A stretch of 64,000 nucleotides of DNA from Stichopus chloronotus (GCA_021234535.1 CM037840.1:5218835-5282834); one strand, 5' to 3'; numbered from the stretch's first letter, positions 12,801 through 27,800 are shown. Translations and numbers: made by a program. The notes: a model not told the origin generated them from the sequence alone.

Positions 12801-15800
12801 TGAATTATGAAAAGAGAGTTTGTTAAAGTGTTTGAAGACACATTGCATCAATGTCTGACAATTTTTATTTTAGTTTTGCTATACCCCTATTTTGGTCTGT
12901 TCTATTTCACGTCGACGAAAAGAAAAACTTTCAAAGTACAATAGTACCTAGGCTAACTTTCACCCTATCACCAGATTTACCTACAGCCAAAATAGGATAC
13001 TACAGTAGGATACGAAATAGGAAATAGGTCTCTAAGAGAGACCTAAAACAGTTGAGGAAGAGTAGAAAAGTATTTAAAATTTACAAAACTAATCAGTCGT
13101 AGGGCCTTTTCTCTTCATCACTTTCATCATTTCTCATGATGGCAGAAGACATCAACAAGGAAAATACCCCGAAGCGATTCACGTCTTACTCGTTAGCCAT
13201 GTTTGTGTGTTTGTGATAATGCAATGAATATTCAAACCTTTCTTGTCACACTCCCCGTGATTGGCTTCTACCGAATTTGGTAGCGAAAAACAATAGTTTT
13301 AGTGAAAAGTTGTGTGCAGAATTAAAACGAGTGTGCACAGTCTGTGAGAACAGCGATCAATGAGGGGAGTAAACACTCTTTTGGAAGAACAGTGCAGCAT
13401 AGCAGTACAGTGTTACTGTAGATGTTCCTTCAGAGGTGGTGGAACCTACTGTAGATGTAGTCCGCAGAAACTTTCTAGCCCAAGTAGACTATGCAGAGTC
13501 TACAGTATGTTGTGTAGAGCATTCCTCAGGACAAAATAATGCTCACTGAGAGTTGACTACAAATGACAAAACTTGCATTGACTTTGTCTAACTTTGACTA
13601 AATGACAAGGAAAACAAATAGTATTCTCATGACATACATAGCAATTATCCTGTGGACATTTGCTTTAATTGTCAGAACCATGGGCGAGGGTATGTCTTTC
13701 CCACCATGAATTTGTTAATTCGGTAGGTAGTTTGGTAATGGTAGGGAAGAGGTTGGGTTTTGTATTACAGAGGAGAGGACCTGTCTAAATTTACTTCACT
13801 CCTCACTTACCTGTCTCAACACAACAACTGCACTCCCATCTAGCACATAGTATGGCAGAATGGGAAGGAGGCGCTAGTCCGGTATTAGACCGAAGGGCGC
13901 CAAGGGCAGTGTTAAAGGTTACCAGAACTCTTAGCACGGTAGATGGGAGTGCAGTTGTTGTGTTGAGACAGGTAAGTGAGGTCGGTTGTAAATAACCAAA
14001 CCAGAAGAGTTTTGGGATAACTGTCATAAATGTTTCTGATCATAAGTTTTATGTGATTTGACAGCTTTTAAAGGCACTCAGTGAATTGATATTGATAAGT
14101 TTCAAGGATTTTGGAGAGTACAAACACATTACAATGCTCATATTTAGCACAGTTAGTCAAATTTCACATCCAATAGTTATACCTGAAAAAACTGTCAAAA
14201 TTATTGAAGTTTTGACCCTGACTTGACTGGCAGTGTGCATATCAACAAGTACTGTAGTTCTGTTACTAGTGTCTGTTCATGAATTTTTCAAAAACGAAAT
14301 TGAATCTTTAATTACTCACTCATTTATGTTCCTTTGTATGTAACACATGGGCATCCTTTTAGTGTAATCTTTCATCATTAGTATGTGAAAAAAAACTTGA
14401 CCGGTTTTGGAAACATTCATGAATTTTATGAAACGTGTCAATGTGCCTGTTTCATCAATATTTAAAAGTTCATTTCCTCAACCAGCCGGTAAGTTACAGT
14501 TTTGTTGGTCGCATTTGTAACTGGATGTCAAGAAAAACTGTTGTACTGTATGGCCTTCCAAGGAGTCCTGATACTTCAAATATGTATACTATTTGCAAAT
14601 AGTTCAGGAAGACACCACTCAGTAATGAAACAAATGACAGGTTGAAGAAAGTGCAAAGTTTTTATGAGTTTACTTTTTTTACTCACTGCCATGTCTTGCA
14701 TAATTACCCATATCATGACATCACACGTGCACCTCCACAATGTCGATGTGGAGAGCAGCTGGAAACACAAAACAAGGATTGGTGTACAATGCTAGACAAT
14801 GAAAATACTTATCACCAATTTTGTAAATCATTCTAGGGGTTATTGTGGACATCATTAATCAGAAATTTATTGGTAAACATCTTAAATCATGACTAAGCTT
14901 CTTTCAGCATTTCAAAGACAGAAATCAGGTTTAAAAAGTGTAGCTGACTTGACAATGTATTTCATGTAATCTTGCAGGTGCATGTGCTGTGTCATATTTG
15001 AGCATAGTAACGTGCTATAAGATGTTGAACCACGTACAAACATACTCAAAGTGTGATAAAAGTAGTAAATTTACTTTTTCAATCACTGCATTAAATTTAT
15101 TGCAAAATAGAATCTCTTTTTTAGGTTGCTCTTGAATTGAGTTTGTGCTTTTTGTTTTGGTTTCATTTCAGTAAAAACAATTGCACTTTTAATAATATTG
15201 TTGCTTAATAGTTAAATACTTGCATAAATCAGGAAAGTACCTGATAAAGACATGTAGCCCACAATGCATGTGTGTACTTAACTGTACCATACTGTATTGT
15301 GCTGTACAGTTACCATGCTGTTAGACCTACTGTACATTAATATGCACACCATCCTGTAGGATACAGAGATTTGAGAATTCATCATTTCCGATTTGCCGTG
15401 AATTTCTGCATTTCCTGTTCATGCATAAGTGTTCTTGTTTCCTAGAGCCACTAAATGTCCTAATTTAAGTCATTGCTCTTTCTGTACACTAAAGTATGTT
15501 GAAGGATTCAGTTTTAGAATCATTTACAATTTATGAAAGCATTCTTGCAACATTGACCTGGCAAACTGATTGTAGCCAACTTGCATACAGTACATCGCTT
15601 AGCGACGACATGCACAGTTTCTTTTACCCCAGTTCAGTGAAATTTTTAGCTTTTCAAGGTCTTTGACCAAACTGTTCAGTTGTAATTTGCATGCAAGATA
15701 AACTGTATGAACAATAGTTATAGGTTTGTTGGTGGTGCTTTTCTTTTCCTGCAGAGGCACATGTATGGCAGACGCCTCAGTCCGTGACGCTCGATCAGAA

Positions 15801-18800
15801 GGGTTGCGGCCTTTGTCTCTATGCAGCTGTAGTTAACTATCTGCAGCTTATACATACAGTACATTGCCTTCAATATCAGTGGGGCCATACAGCTCAGTAA
15901 TTAAATGATAATGTTTTAATTGAGTACAAAATCATGAAAAAAAAAAGCTTTCATGCAGTGGATATTGTTCAAAAGCTTGTAGAAAGAAAATGCAGTTCAT
16001 GGAAAAAAAGCTTGTACATTGCTCTAGAATATAATACATACTGTATTGTAACCATGTGTGGTTTTCAGTGGAAGTCTTGTATTGTATGAAGTAAAACCCA
16101 GATTTTAAATATTCACTGCAAAATCTTCTCTGATTGTGTTTACTGAATAGTAGCCGAAACTTCGTGGTTGTGGGGAAAAACAAACAATTGTGCCCAAATA
16201 AACCACGAAGATTGCCACCTAGGCGGGGAAATTGTAATTTTGGTCATAAGAAGTCCCAGAATTGAAGGCCAAAGTTTGTGGCTATGGTACAGCAAGTTCA
16301 GATTTGTGAAGCTGTTCCAATATTAAAATATTTCCATAATCATTTTTTTCTTTGTTTGCTTGGTAGTTTCAGCTGTAAAGACTGACAATAACACATTTTA
16401 TATAATCTCAATGACGCTGATTTAAACTAATTCAGCTCTGTCATTACAGATCGATCCGTCGCTCTGTAATTTACACCAACATTGCCTTGTGCCATCGTAA
16501 CTTGTCTAAAGATTTGCCGCTGTTGACTTGAAGAATTAATAGAATTAGGACCCAAAGAAAGTAGCAAATCTGTTTGCACATCAGAAAACCGTATTTACAC
16601 ATTTGAACAATGCAGTGCACTGTGGCCAAAGTATGAAGGACATACAGTACTGCTTTGTTAAACTACAGTTTATGTAAATGCACACTAAGTGACCAGTATC
16701 AATGCCATTCTTTGGAAGCTGCAGCTTTGCCACAAATTTGCTAAAAGCAAGAAGTGTGTTGAAAAACTAATGATCATTGCTTACACTAGTTAATACTGGG
16801 ACTCTTTACTTTTTAGACATTTTAGATATTTCCCGTCAAGAAAGTTCTGTCATTTCCTTCCGTATGATCCTGTGATATCATAGTGTTCACATATAACATA
16901 CTTTAATACCCATTGTTCACAACAATACTTTGTTCAGCCCTTTCATCATGCTTTCGACTGTAGTTCTCAGCACACGTGCCGTACGATATGAATCAGCTCC
17001 ACTCGATTTTAATTCTGAGAGCTGCAACGTGTTGTATTTGGGCCCTGCCTTTCCTGTGTGTGTTCTTCATACCTGTAGGCTACCGTTTCCCCCTCCTGTC
17101 TCCTACCTTCCTCACTGCATCCACGTACTGTACTTGCCTCCCAAGGTACTGATACTATGTATAATTTCATGCATCTGTTGGCCATTGTGCAGTATGATTT
17201 TGTGTCTCAAAACTGATTACGTGTGTAGGCAAAAAGTAAAAACATTGAAGTTTCATCTCCAAAAGTTTGGTAAGGCTTTTAATTACACCATTCAGACAAT
17301 CTGGAAAAATAAATAGGTTTCAGCTGGTTAATTTTGCCATATGATTTAAAATTCTCCTAACATAACTATAGAAAGTGTAGAATACGATAATGTAGTGGTT
17401 GACAGTTTTCATTAAAATCAATGGTGCGCTTCTTTGAGCAAGCCAATGGGAAGTATACTTGTATTGAATATTCAGTTTACAACTCAGGATCTCTGACGCC
17501 GTGGGCAACGTTGTGTTCAGTTCGCAGGTTATTTGGACAGTGTTTCCTTTCACCAAATACTACAATTCCTGATACCTACCAAGGAGTGACAACTTGAGTA
17601 GTATGTTTTTGATACACCAGTGAGACCCGTACTGTCGCATATTCATTATGTAGGGGGTTATAGCAAGAACCGTTAATTTTCAAATACGATCTCTGTTTTT
17701 TACTGTTTTTATGCCAATCCCGTTGCTTTTCAAAGTAGTTACTGTCATTTTCCTTCATTGAAAGACATAGTCCGTTCATGTGCAACCTCGCGTGTACATT
17801 TAAAAATACAGAAAAAGTTAGGATCAAACATACTCTTATCATTTTGGTTTTTCAGTACACAGGTAATCACTTCAAACACAGCCCTAGCTTCATAGTACAA
17901 TTGTTACAACACAAAATGTCACTCAGATTTTGTCATCTAGTTGACCATACATTCACTGGCCATGAACAGGAACCATCCCCTCCCATCCTGCAATTAAGAA
18001 GTTAATAGTTTACGATTTTGCAATTCACCAAGGTTTCCCCTTGGAACTGATACTGTTGAGGAAATGTTCAAGAGATTTGTGATGATAAAAACATCCCTGT
18101 TGGTACTGTAATTGCATAACCCTCCTGGTAGCCTACCTACTGTATGGGTATGTGATCAAGTGTACTCCCGAATGGAAACCAACCAACCCTCCAAAGTCAC
18201 AGGTGGCATATGTCTCTTATAAAAGGTCGTCAGCTGTGGGGGCAGTATTGCTTTAGGTATGAGTTAGATATGCTCATTTAATGTCTAGACCTATAGGTAT
18301 GATAGGCCTTTTGGTCTGTAAAAGTGCAGTGTGGGAAGTAAATTACTGCTTTAACCACAGGAAACAGTTTCAATTAGAAATAGCCCTTAAAGTGGGACGC
18401 ACACTGAAGGCCCTTTTATGCTAGGCGCAATGCGATATGGTGTGATAAAAATGTCAGGCGGCTATACTTTAGCTTTCACACCGCAGGCAACTGTTTCTTT
18501 ATCACTAGGCAATTTTGTTATTGTCTTGTTTTAAGTCATGTGATTTTACGTGGGACAATGATTGGTCAAAAGAAAGATATCGCTAGGGTTAGTGATAAAA
18601 ATTGAAGTTTTTTCAACTCCAGTTTATCACTTTGTATTGTATTGTATCACGCCTGGTGTGAAAAGGTCTAAATAAAAACTTTCAACTTTTTCATGCCATC
18701 ACATGGCATCATGCCTGGTGTTAAAGGGCCTCTGCAGTTGTGTTTGAGGTACCATACTTCCTATTTGTGAAAGTTCTTTATTCATTTGCCCTCTAAGATT

Positions 18801-21800
18801 TATGATCAGGCATCTACATAATTTATCATCCATACCATGATTTGTCCTTAAACTGAGAATTTTTTCGAAGAAACTGTGCCTCTTATTGAACTGTACAGTA
18901 TATATGGTCACCCAACTTTTTTAACACAACTGGTGTGCATAATTCATGTTGTGAACACATACTTACCCTGCGCTTACTCTAATGCATTGTTTAAGTTGGC
19001 ACAATGCATCCATGAATAAAGTTCCAGCACCACACCCTCTATTTGGAAACCATTGTACAGTATATGATGGAGCATAATTGCTTACTTTGCCATGTTTCAT
19101 CCTTCAGAATGTTGCGGATTTTCGGTAAGTTTTATGACAGAATGTGAATCTACTATACTTTACCACATTACAAAATATTGCACTGTGGTGATTTATTTAG
19201 CCTCTTCATTGTATTATAATGTATGTGAAATTTTTGTTAATTCTGTAGAATGGAAGCAGTTTTTAGGCACCTATAATTTGTATGCAAATGACCATTGCTC
19301 TTCAATATACGTGGTGTATTCGTCTTGCTGTACGTGGGTGACTAGTGCCAGGAGCAGAGCTCCCCCGTGTTTCTGACTTGGCGCTATGTAAATCCATGTT
19401 GTTGTGGTTATTATCATTAAGATGAGTCTTGCACTTTTTATCAGTCTGCAGGCAGACGGGAATTTCTGATTCAAAGAATACTTTACATTATTGTCTTTTT
19501 GATGTTTAAAGCAGCATGTTGCATCAGAACACTGTATTCCACATCATTTTGTTAAATGCAGTTTGCAGGACAATTGCTGACACAAAATATCAAAGTAGAC
19601 ATTCAACCTAATTTTTCTCTCATTAATGAGTAATTAAGGTGTGTACTTGATTCTTAATCAAATGTCCGCCTGATGATTGACCTCGTTGACGTTCATCACG
19701 AGTAACCACTGTTTCAAATCTAATAATTTTATCGATGTGATGTTTATTTATTAGTACAGCTGAAACTGGATGCGATGTAATAATCAAAGCTGTCTCGTCA
19801 GCGTTGCACACTTACACAGTATACAGTACATTAGTGTGTATACAGCCCTTTTATCAGAGAACAACTAGTGCTAAAGTTAGAATTTCACAAGCTGTTCCTA
19901 ACATTCAACAACCTTACTTTGTTTGTCAATGTTAGTATTAGGGTGGAGTTTATCGCAACTTACACAATGGAAAGTAGCTGCCAAGACTGCAAAGTAGAAA
20001 GTTGTTTTTCTTGACTTTGCTTTCACCATTTCAAGTAGGTATTGGCTAGATCCAGCAAATTAATTATGTCAATGGGTACAATAGTCTCCAGTCACTATGG
20101 TTTGTAAAGTCTCATTGGCCCTGATGCAGTTACCGCATTAACAGTACGTCCTGTGTGAGGGGACCGTTGATGACTGTTCATCGCTCTGCAGTCATCAGAT
20201 TCTTTGTAAAGTACAATTGTTTGCACTGGGTCACCCAGGTGCCCAGCCGACGATGTCAGGAGCCAAAGATTCACTAATGTTCTGTACATTGTATTGTAGG
20301 TGTGATGAAAAAGAGACAAAAAAGACTTAACATTTTACTTCTTCCAAACTTAGAACACTACATTGTCATGCATGTACATACTGTAAGATACTCATCAAGG
20401 TGCCATATTCAAAGCAAAATGTAGCATTCTGAGTGAATTTGTAGTCTAAAGGAATTTGACATTTTGGGGTAACCGGGTGTATAGAACAGACAATGGACTT
20501 AATGTTACAACCAGACCTGACTCTTTCACCTGGTACTAGCACTCAAAGTAGAAATCAACTCATTCACAGCTGAAATTGTAGCAAAATTCTTCCCCCATAG
20601 GTTTTGATGACAGAAATTACATTCAGTGTTCTGGACAGATTTTCAAGAGGGGGGGGGGGGGAGGGAGAAGCAAGGCCATGTGTGAAGTGATCACTGGGGA
20701 AGTGGTTTGACACCCACACCTCCTGAAATTTTTGATAATTGAGATACCAGAGTAATGCAAAATGGCGTCAATTAGAGACACTTTCTTGCTCCTCTGTTCT
20801 TCCTCCTGTATGACCACTCAGTTTCGCATCGATTATCATCACCTGTTTTCGGAGGCCAAGTGGAGCTTTGTAAGGGAAGGATTTCTTCAGTGGGGTGGGG
20901 GTAGGGAGAAATCTGTGTCCTGAAACCCTGTGTGGAGAACATTGACAGTGAAGGTGGGGAGGGGGTATACCCCTGTATTTTTTTGTTTCAGAGTGGGCTG
21001 AGATGGGAAATTGTGCAAAGTTGTTCACCTTTCCTAGCCACAGGTTTCCAAAAAAATGTCCAATTTTTCAGTGGTACATCATCTATCAAAAGAACTTTTG
21101 TCTTCCCAGTATTCTGCTAGTAATGTTTTGCATGTCATTCCAAACCATGATACAAGTAACATCCATGGGCATCGCAGGGTGAGGAAACCTGCATTTATAA
21201 ATATGCTTTACTGTTCTGCATCATAAAATGCCAAGCTTTGAAAATCAAACCTGATGCCTACTTTAAGCACAGGTCTGCATCTTAAGTGAGTAGCTGTTGT
21301 GTTACTTTAAGCTAGGTTAGGAGTGAAAGTGTACCATAATGACTGTAACCTGTGGCTATAATTGGAAAAGGACAGGCGTTTCATTGTTTGGTGAAACTGA
21401 CTGCCACATACCATGGCAATTTCTTTAATTCATGCATGAATATGAAAATAAGATATATATTGACTACCATACAGGGTGAAGTAAAGAACTGCTAGGAATT
21501 AAAAGGAATACATCGTTAAAATTGTACACATCTGTGTGACTAGAGGAGAGGGTGAAAAAAGAAAGGGGAAAGAGACAGACAAGAAGAAGGGAAATTTGTG
21601 GACTATGTTTCAGTATTGACTTAGGAAACTTAAGAAAGAACTGTCCCAAGGAATGGAGTACACATTTACCTCATGCACTTACCTGTCTTAGCACAAAGAA
21701 TGCACTCCCATTTACTGTGCTAAGAGCACTGGTAACGTTTAACACTGCTTACATTTAGCACTGCTTCTCTTGTCATTCAGCCTTTAAAAGTTAAAGGCAG

Positions 21801-24800
21801 TAAATCGTCACCTTGAGCTATATTTTTGGCTTCCGGATGGCAGAATTCTCAACTGGTTCTACTTCTTGATTGACAGCAAATTCAAAAGATGCAGAGTAGC
21901 TCATATTAATCAGGATGTACACAGGGATCCGTTATTTTGATTACACATGTGGAGGAATTTTAGACAGGCTGCGGGAGGGACAAGATGTGAGTGATTGGTA
22001 GACTGGAAACTGTCTGGGATGATGAGTTTTTAACTGTTGCCAGTAATGTAGTGTATTAATGCCTCTGTGGTGGTCATCCAGCACCAATTGGTTCATTTAC
22101 TCCACTTACCTGTCTCCCACAACTAATTGCACTCAAGTCTACTGAGCACCAGGGAGACAGGTAAGTTTGTCGTTTGTGAAATAACCAAAACAGTAAGTTT
22201 GGGGATATTTATCTCTCTTATCAGTCGTTACAGCACTCTACTTTCATAATATGTGTGCACAATGTGCCACAAGAGAAGAAGCTCATTGGTTTACTTTTCA
22301 GTCTTTTGATCACATGATCATGGACCTGTGTGTCATAACTTGAGCTCCCACAGGACTGTATTCCATTTTCTTTGACTTGAGAGCATCCTGTGAAAATTCT
22401 TATCCAGGAAATTTTTAGAAGCAATATTTTGGTGTCAACTCAAATTCTGAATTAAGGTAAAGTTAAATAATGAATTTTGTCAATTCTAAGGCTTACTTTT
22501 TGAACAGTGTCAAGTAGACAAATTTATGAGGGAGGAGCAAGGGTAGGACAGATGTGGGAAAATAGAAAGCCATTATTTTTTTTGCCTCACTAACGTGTTT
22601 CAACACAACAAATGCACTCCCATTTACCATGCCAAAGGCAAAGCAAGGTTGTCAATGGAATTTGATTGCGTGGATTGTCTGTAATGGTCTGGATCCTCAC
22701 ACTTTTCCCACATGGTGTACTTTATCACATCGCAGCAAAGTTAAAATCCATACTGTACTATGAAATGTCCCCATACAGAAGTGCAGATTTCTAAATACCT
22801 GACGTGTGGTCCTTCGTTGGGGTTTTTGAACAGAAGACAGGGAATGAGAACAATTGGTCAGAGGACAACTTGGGAAGTAAACATTACATACATGGCTAAA
22901 CAATTTCTGTAGAAATGTGTCAGTGGAATTTCTTGACATTTTATCTTTTGGGCCTTTACTTATTTTGCATTCCTCCTCCCAGTCTGCAAGTGCTGTGGGA
23001 TTCCAAGTGAGATCACCAAAGAGACAAAACAAGAAACATTGACACCAGCTTGTCTTTCCTTTTTTACTCCATAACATTTTTTGAAACATTAAATTCACTT
23101 TCAGGCTTGCAATTTTTTATTTATCTCACATTATCCTAATAGACAAAGCAAGTTTTGTTTGGCAGAATTATTTAGCAGTCTTGCATTCACAAATGGTCAG
23201 GTGACATGCCACCTTCCTCCTTGGATCTGTTCGCAAAATGAATTTTGGCATGACTGGTTCCTTCTTGATCATCAAATCCTGTTGGGTTTTGCAGTTGCCC
23301 CGGTGATCGAAGGCCTTGAAAGTAAATTTGTTTATGTAAGTGTTTAGAATGTGAATACCTTACAAGGCGAAAAAAGTTTTTGATGAAGCGTCTCTTTTCA
23401 CGGATGGAGATGATTCATCTGGCGTTCAATTTTATCTTGTTTCAATTGAATTCTCTCTTTTCTTCTTTCTTTCATGTCGACTCATTCCCTCCTCTGACAT
23501 CTGGCTCTCAGGAAGTCGTTGAAGGTGATTATACATATTGCAGTTTTGAAATCATGCTTATTAACTCATAAAAGTCATAATAACTCGAAAAATGAGCGAT
23601 ATATTCTTTAAGCCTTTAAAGGGGGCATCGACCCTGATAGCTCCTTTATCGTTGGGCGGATGTGCCTATCTGTGTAGAAGGACTTAGAATCGATCTGTAA
23701 TTGTGATGTAAATGAAAAGATGAAAAAGTGATTGGCGCTTTTAACCTTTCCCTTATGACAGAAAGCCTTGATCAAGTGATTAATTGTGTAATTACACAAT
23801 TTATAGCGAAGCATTTTCACTTTTCCAAATTTACTCAGGAAGCTACTTTACAGACTGAATATCAAATTACATTACATGTGGCGTTTACTACCACTTTCTT
23901 CAGTAGAATGGTCACTGATTTTTCCGTTGTTAAACTGGATAATTTCTATTATAGTTCCCCTCTCATGGAGTGCAAGTTTATTTTCCTTACGTGTAAATAC
24001 TTTAGGTTGCAACATCCCCCTACATTCCATGTGGTAGGTAGAAACTTACCTTGAATAATTGGCCAAAGGCATACTGTTAATGATCCACATCGGCCTGTGA
24101 TGTTGTCAGGTACAACTTTCTACACCGATTGAATACATCATCTTAGAGTTGGTAACACTGACTCATTTCATCTGACCTACTTCCCTATTTTATCTCATCC
24201 TCCCAACAGACCTTTGCCTTCGACCACTGTTTCTTTTCAATGGATCCTGCCAGCAAGAAGTTTTCTGGTGAGTCAGATGGTTTAGCTGGTCATTCGCTGG
24301 TGTAGCACGATAGCTGCAAGGATACAGGGAGATTACAAATGCGCAAGAGTTCTTTTTGACAGAATCCCCAGCGGATTCCTTCCAGATGTGGAGTCCCGTA
24401 AGGGGGTGGGGATAGGGGAGGTGCGGATTGACAGGTGAATTGGCTGGAAACTCCACCGTGTCATGGTGTGTATCGGAAAAGCAGCGTAGGGATAAAGTAG
24501 TTTTTGCATAAATTTGCGTAGTTAACAGCTTCATTGTTCGTTTTTCACAAAGATGACTCGAATATCATTTCAAAGTTGTCACACTTTTTTTGTCTTCAAT
24601 AAAAGCATTCTGTTGTTTCCAAATTTCCTAATACCTTTTCAATGTTCTCTACAAGTTTTTTTTTTGGGGGGCAGCTCACCCCGAGTGAAACTTGCTGCCC
24701 CCCCTGAAGCGGGGATCGTCTCCTGAAGTATTTTCCGCACCCTGCAAAAGCCCCACTTGCCCTCAAAAATACTGAAAATTGGCTGCTGCTATTTCAAATG

Positions 24801-27800
24801 GAGCAAGAAAATTTCTGTATAGGGAGTGGCACCATTTAGCATCATATAGGATCTAAGTTGTCACCATTGCCCCTCAAACACTCCCCATGATCTTTTTCGC
24901 ATTCCCAGCATCCACATGGCAACCCCCTCTCTTTTAAATCTGTTGAGAACAACTGTTGGGATTCTTCCAAAACTTTGAGTCTTAGGTACAGTGCTGTGTA
25001 CACCACTGAAAAGATTTGATTGTAGATTACCCATCATGAACTTGGTGCGGGCGGGTGGTCTAAGTAGTAGTTGTGACAAAGGTGTCAAACGCTTTCTACG
25101 TTGTCTTTCTTGAACAACAGCATGCATCCTGTAAAATGGATGAAATGTCTTCGTGGATTAGTCTTAGTCAAGACGATCGTAGTATTCTTTATCTTTTGTG
25201 TTTCCACACGCAATGCTTTTACTATACCCATCACACTGCTATTCTAACAGGGCCCTGTTCGTCAGGTGTTTGCACGTGAGGTCTGTACCCAACGGGGTTA
25301 TGTATCTGAGGATCTGTTTAATACAAACATCTTGGACATTTGTTAAAAATGGGGCCTACCACGTGCAGAACACTCGATCTTTGTTCATATAAGACAGTCG
25401 CTTGTGTACATAGCACTCACACAGTCACAGTGAAGTGCCTGTTCACTGTTCACCATGATTGTTTGTTCTCCCCAGAGAAATCATGAATAAACATGAAATT
25501 TTACGGTATGAACTAAGTGATCAAATCTGATTGGTTTCTTCACTTCTTCGAAGCAAATCGGCCATAAAATAAAGAAAAGTTAAGACAGTTTGGAACAAAT
25601 GTACAAGACCCTAGTGTCGAGTAGAAATCGGCGAGGAGCAGCAGAGGGCGCTGTTAGCTCTGTACAAAAGAAACTCGGTGCCTGTAATACTGCATTGCTA
25701 GGGTCTTAGCAAGACTGTCACGGACAGAAACGTCGACCCAACAAGGCCATAATTAACAGAGGACTCCTGCATATATGCAGTTAGATCAGATCATATTTTT
25801 TATCAGGCATGTTGCCACAGTCAAGATAAATTTGAATTGAAACTTTCTTCTGTCGGAGTTAATATTAACATTGGCTTAACTAAGAGATAGCCTTATTAAT
25901 TTTGTAATCATCGTCTTTTCACAATGCATGTTAATGGTTCCTTTCAAGGATGGTGGCACAAGGAAGTTTCCAAAATCTTCCTCAGCAGAGCCTCCCTCAG
26001 TGCCCATCGGCGATACCTCGTGGATGTTCATTGCAGACCTGGGATTGTTTGTGCCGCGTTGCTGTTTGGAGTTGCTAACTGCACAAAAAACAATGATGAG
26101 ATGGTATACAGTATATCAGAATAGTGGCATGACCTTGTACCCATGAACAGTTTGTATTCAGAAGTTGACTATTAAATGCAACCACAGAAATACCACCGTG
26201 TCAGTATTTCTCTGAAGAGATTACCTTCACAGCAGTAACAACATGGAACTATCCAGTTAAAAATAGTCTTCTTGATAGTAACATCAATGTAAACAGGATG
26301 AGATGTTTTGTAGTTACCAGGTCAAAAGCTAGGTCGACCTTGAGCTCAACTCAGCCACTCCACCAGACGATATGGCATGTAGCAATACTTGTCAAAAATG
26401 GTGTGATGTTTAAACACCGACTAGGAAAAAAAAAAATATGGAAGGAAGGAAAGCGGTACAACAATAGTCGAATACAAGCAGCTACAATGGGAGGGTGAAT
26501 ATTACCACGAGTATAGTCCAGATTGACAGAATCGCAGTCAACAGTTCTTCAGCATTCGGTAGCCCCAGGGGAAACCGGGAAGGAGGGGGATTGGAAACGT
26601 CCTAAATAAAAATGAAAAAGGTGGGATTTCTTGCAATAGTAGAGATAGAATGATGGTTGAAGGATGATAGTACAGCAGGCTGATAACGATGGAGATGATA
26701 GCATCTTGTGAAGAGAGAGAGAGAGAGAGAGATGAAGGACAGAAGGAGGAGGAGAGGTTGATTGATGGAGGAGAGTATCGAAACAAGCAGAATAAATGCA
26801 GATGGTTTTAAGGATGGAAGAGAAAGGTGTGAAGATGTGAATGACTCAGGCATAATTTCATCTACACGTTATCTTATGAATATTCTGCAATTGACTTGTC
26901 GAGAGTCTGCTGTACAAATGGAACTAGAAAGTTTTCATGTGTCTGGGAGGAGAAGAAGCAGCGTTACAGGAAAAGAAGTACAAAATAATGTGAGGAACAA
27001 TGGTGTGGTCAGTAGGTTATGTTGGGCATAAGGTCAGTGGTGAAAGTTCAATGTGAAATGTGTTGGGTACAACAATGTGTTTGGGAGGCTCAAGGGTATG
27101 TTTGTCATGTACATACTGTAGCCTAAGCTTTACAGCTGGAATATGAGTTGAAAATGTTCCACTGAAAGTCAAATTCCACTGAACACATCATAGCCACTAC
27201 AAAAAAGAAACATTCTTTAAGCGCATTTTGCATTCCTGAATATTCATGTCTGTTCCCATTCAGTCTGTTTGATTTCAAGTAACAGTGATTGACTGCTATG
27301 TTTTCTTGAAGAGCATGAATTTTGCAGGACCTTCAAAAAATATTCAAATGTTTGGAAAGTGAGTGCATAGTTCTCTTTTAGATTTTTGGTGCCAGGTGGT
27401 CTTTTCCTATTCTTCCTTTTCCCTGAAACACAGACAAAGAACAAAGGCAGATGACCAGGCGATTGCTAGTGTAACTCATATTCCAGCTTCAAAAATTAGG
27501 GTGAAGTTAACTGGAGAATGGGTAACAATAGTACAGTGTAGTCAGTGGGTTAAAATGGACATGTAAGCTTAAGCCAAAGTGGCTCTGATTCAAAAGTGAA
27601 TTTGTGTTCTCAGTATGAAAAGAAAATGGGAAGGGGGGGGGGGAAGGAGTGTTGTTGTGACCTGGCCTGTATCTTCTCACCTACTGTGAAGCATCATTTT
27701 CCATAGTAGTCACTCTTTTTGTGATCTAGTTAATGTTTGTGATCTACATTACAGCACTTTCCTGATGCATTGCCTTCATTTAGACAGGTGAATGGCATTA

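Larger units (their letters stand above)
7702..23511 (+). other. Intron 2 (15.8 kb, phase 2)
   Basis: The largest intron in the window. It contains G14 (8248-8261) and G13 (20649-20661) runs, a 26-bp minisatellite (11113-11240), a short hairpin (10919-10955), a 41-bp-arm hairpin element (13802-13980) with three partial relatives (21676-21751, 22101-22163, 22585-22645), and a MITE-like element (18418-18731). The longest open frame of the window (8929-9516) lies here but resembles nothing I recognise. The rest is ordinary AT-rich intron. Confidence 0.9.

Noticed and set aside
13141..13218. Coding-like 25-codon ORF beginning [14 protein letters not shown]
   Set aside because: Too short, with no splice donor in frame. 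It may be a transposon remnant but nothing supports it.
25605..25710. AGACCCTAG..CTAGGGTCT inverted pair around a CAGAGGGCGCTG patch
   Set aside because: Only 9 bp of inverted repeat and no target duplication; cannot be called an element.
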